The notes under the pieces are model-generated. The model worked only from the letters and a program-made list of their open reading frames with translations, was not told where the DNA came from and searched no databases. Below are positions 62,223-62,881 of a stretch of DNA of 62,881 nucleotides, in pieces. The first letter of the stretch is position 1. Each line of letters starts with the position of its first letter. Origin of the DNA: Octadecabacter antarcticus 307 (GTDB lineage: Bacteria > Pseudomonadota > Alphaproteobacteria > Rhodobacterales > Rhodobacteraceae); contig NC_020907.1 in the NCBI RefSeq assembly GCF_000155675.2, positions 1 through 62,881 on the forward strand, written 5' to 3'. The position numbers were made by a program, and so were the translations under genes.

Positions 62223-62378
62223 ACCAGCTGTAACCCCAAGCTCCATCGCAGTGTTCATAACATCAGCATTAAGACCCATTCGTTCAGGTGTTATGTTCTG
62301 CGTTAGCAGCACGGCAGATGCCGTATACATCAGGGATGTTCCTGCGGGCAAGATTATTAATCCCGGTAAAATTTGCTG
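62222..62378 (-). pseudogene. MFS-transporter fragment
   Basis: Minus strand reads LPGLIILPAGTSLMYTASAV then LLTQNITPERMGLNADVMNT and AMELGVTAG, resembling helices 10-11 of an MFS efflux protein. No start or remaining domains are nearby; the short N-terminal MFS piece at 58.8-59.1 kb may be from the same kind of gene. Confidence 0.5.
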
Positions 62379-62394
62379 AATCTATATTCATCGG

Positions 62395-62610
62395 GCGGCC
62401 CTTGAGCTGCCGATCCGGTCCCATTCCCGGACCAATCACCAGCCGCCAAAAAGACCTTCGATGATATCCATGTGATAATATCGATAAAGGTTGGCATCTG
62501 AGTCTGTCTTGGTCAGCTCCACCTTTTTGCAGCGTCGGCCTGTCCTTTTTTGCCGATGGTAGCTGCCTAGATCTTCGTTGCGGAAAGTTGAGCATGATCG
62601 CCTTAAGCAG
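62395..62610 (-). pseudogene. Decayed copy of the recombinase-WGR gene pair
   Basis: The minus strand encodes LTKTDSDANLYRYYHMDIIE and GLFGGW, then VREWDRIGSSR, equivalent to the N-terminal half of the WGR protein at 48.7 kb. Upstream on the same strand, bases around 62520-62605 match the last codons of the tyrosine recombinase (ending near STTTIYADAIGK in the intact gene) with indels. Both genes are truncated. Confidence 0.82.
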
Positions 62611-62843
62611 TCGCAGATAGGCACATGCCGCTTTGTGTTTCCCCTGCGTCAACATATCTGATTTCCATGTTCAATATTTAAGGCGAAGTGGTTGCCTTCT
62701 CAACAATTTGAACACTTGGCGATATACTAACCCGACTTCAATAAAACTTTGCATCCTACTTTCTAGCCTAGAGGTTTAGCCGCCACTTCTCACCCTTAAG
62801 CGCTCGCAGCATTGTAGTTGCGGCCCCTGCCCGGCAAATCGTT
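62611..62843. other. Region upstream of the partition palindrome
   Basis: No gene recognised. If the window is circular this stretch lies 140-370 bases upstream of repA. Confidence 0.5.
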
Positions 62844-62859
62844 GTTAACAACTGTTAAC
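62844..62859. promoter_or_regulatory. parS-type palindrome upstream of repA (across the window ends)
   Basis: GTTAACAACTGTTAAC matches the two palindromes at 1515 and 2283. If the molecule is circular it is about 120 bases before the repA start, a normal site for autoregulation and partition. Confidence 0.82.
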
Positions 62860-62881
62860 CGGGCTGTATTTATAGCATATC

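Noticed and set aside
1..62881. tRNA or rRNA genes
   Set aside because: No cloverleaf with CCA-type arms or conserved rRNA segments was seen on reading either strand; a covariance search was not possible.

Overview
The window reads as a complete or nearly complete circular repABC plasmid of a marine Rhodobacterales (Roseobacter-group) bacterium. It opens with repA, repB and repC. Three GTTAAC..GTTAAC palindromes of the parS type surround the replication genes, and one of them sits in the last 40 bases of the window, which would place it about 120 bases upstream of repA if the ends join. Gene content (TTT and dipeptide-type ABC transporters, integrase-WGR pair), moderate GC and heavy IS and pseudogene load would suit an Octadecabacter-like host. 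That host guess is from memory and is unproven.

Layout. 0-4.1 kb: repABC with an antisense RNA between repB and repC. 4.3-10.8 kb: a LysR gene, a scrap yard of IS200, HAF-repeat autotransporter and IS5 remnants, a coiled-coil protein, bacterioferritin, an acetolactate-synthase-like enzyme and a signal-less solute-binding-like protein. 10.9-21.9 kb: a MarR-controlled divergent locus. One arm holds MarR, a creatininase-family hydrolase, a ketopantoate-reductase-like enzyme, an SDR, an M20 peptidase and an EamA exporter, all overlapping. The other arm is a complete dipeptide-type ABC importer. 21.9-29.9 kb: an IS6 remnant, then a LysR regulator divergent from a HAD phosphatase, a second peptide-type ABC importer and a calcineurin-like phosphoesterase, best read as uptake and cleavage of an organophosphorus ester. 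30.5-45.7 kb: a carboxylic-acid/CoA catabolic island (DHDPS-family pseudogene, MatB-like ligase, GntR, CaiB, crotonase, hotdog thioesterase, a tripartite tricarboxylate transporter, SDR, AbrB-type membrane protein, enolase-superfamily enzyme, and an Ldh_2 dehydrogenase broken by nonsense codons and an IS481).

45.7-53.2 kb is a mobile and structural zone: IS200/IS605 beside a truncated resolvase, a nested iteron-rich inverted repeat without genes at 47.3-47.6 kb, an NMT1-type fragment, a tyrosine recombinase with a WGR-domain partner, a YczE-type membrane protein, and an IS66 whose large transposase gene is frameshifted in part by a 41-base palindromic insertion. 53.2-60.8 kb carries a TetR-controlled RND efflux pump, a MerR regulator with a SoxR-box-like operator facing a truncated MFS gene and a DUF2938 gene, and a small secreted protein. 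The last 2 kb hold resolvase, MFS and integrase-WGR remnants before the partition palindrome.

In all, at least six IS families or their remnants are visible (IS5, IS6, IS66, IS200/IS605, IS481, possibly IS21), and several catabolic genes are decaying. The backbone and the transport operons look intact.
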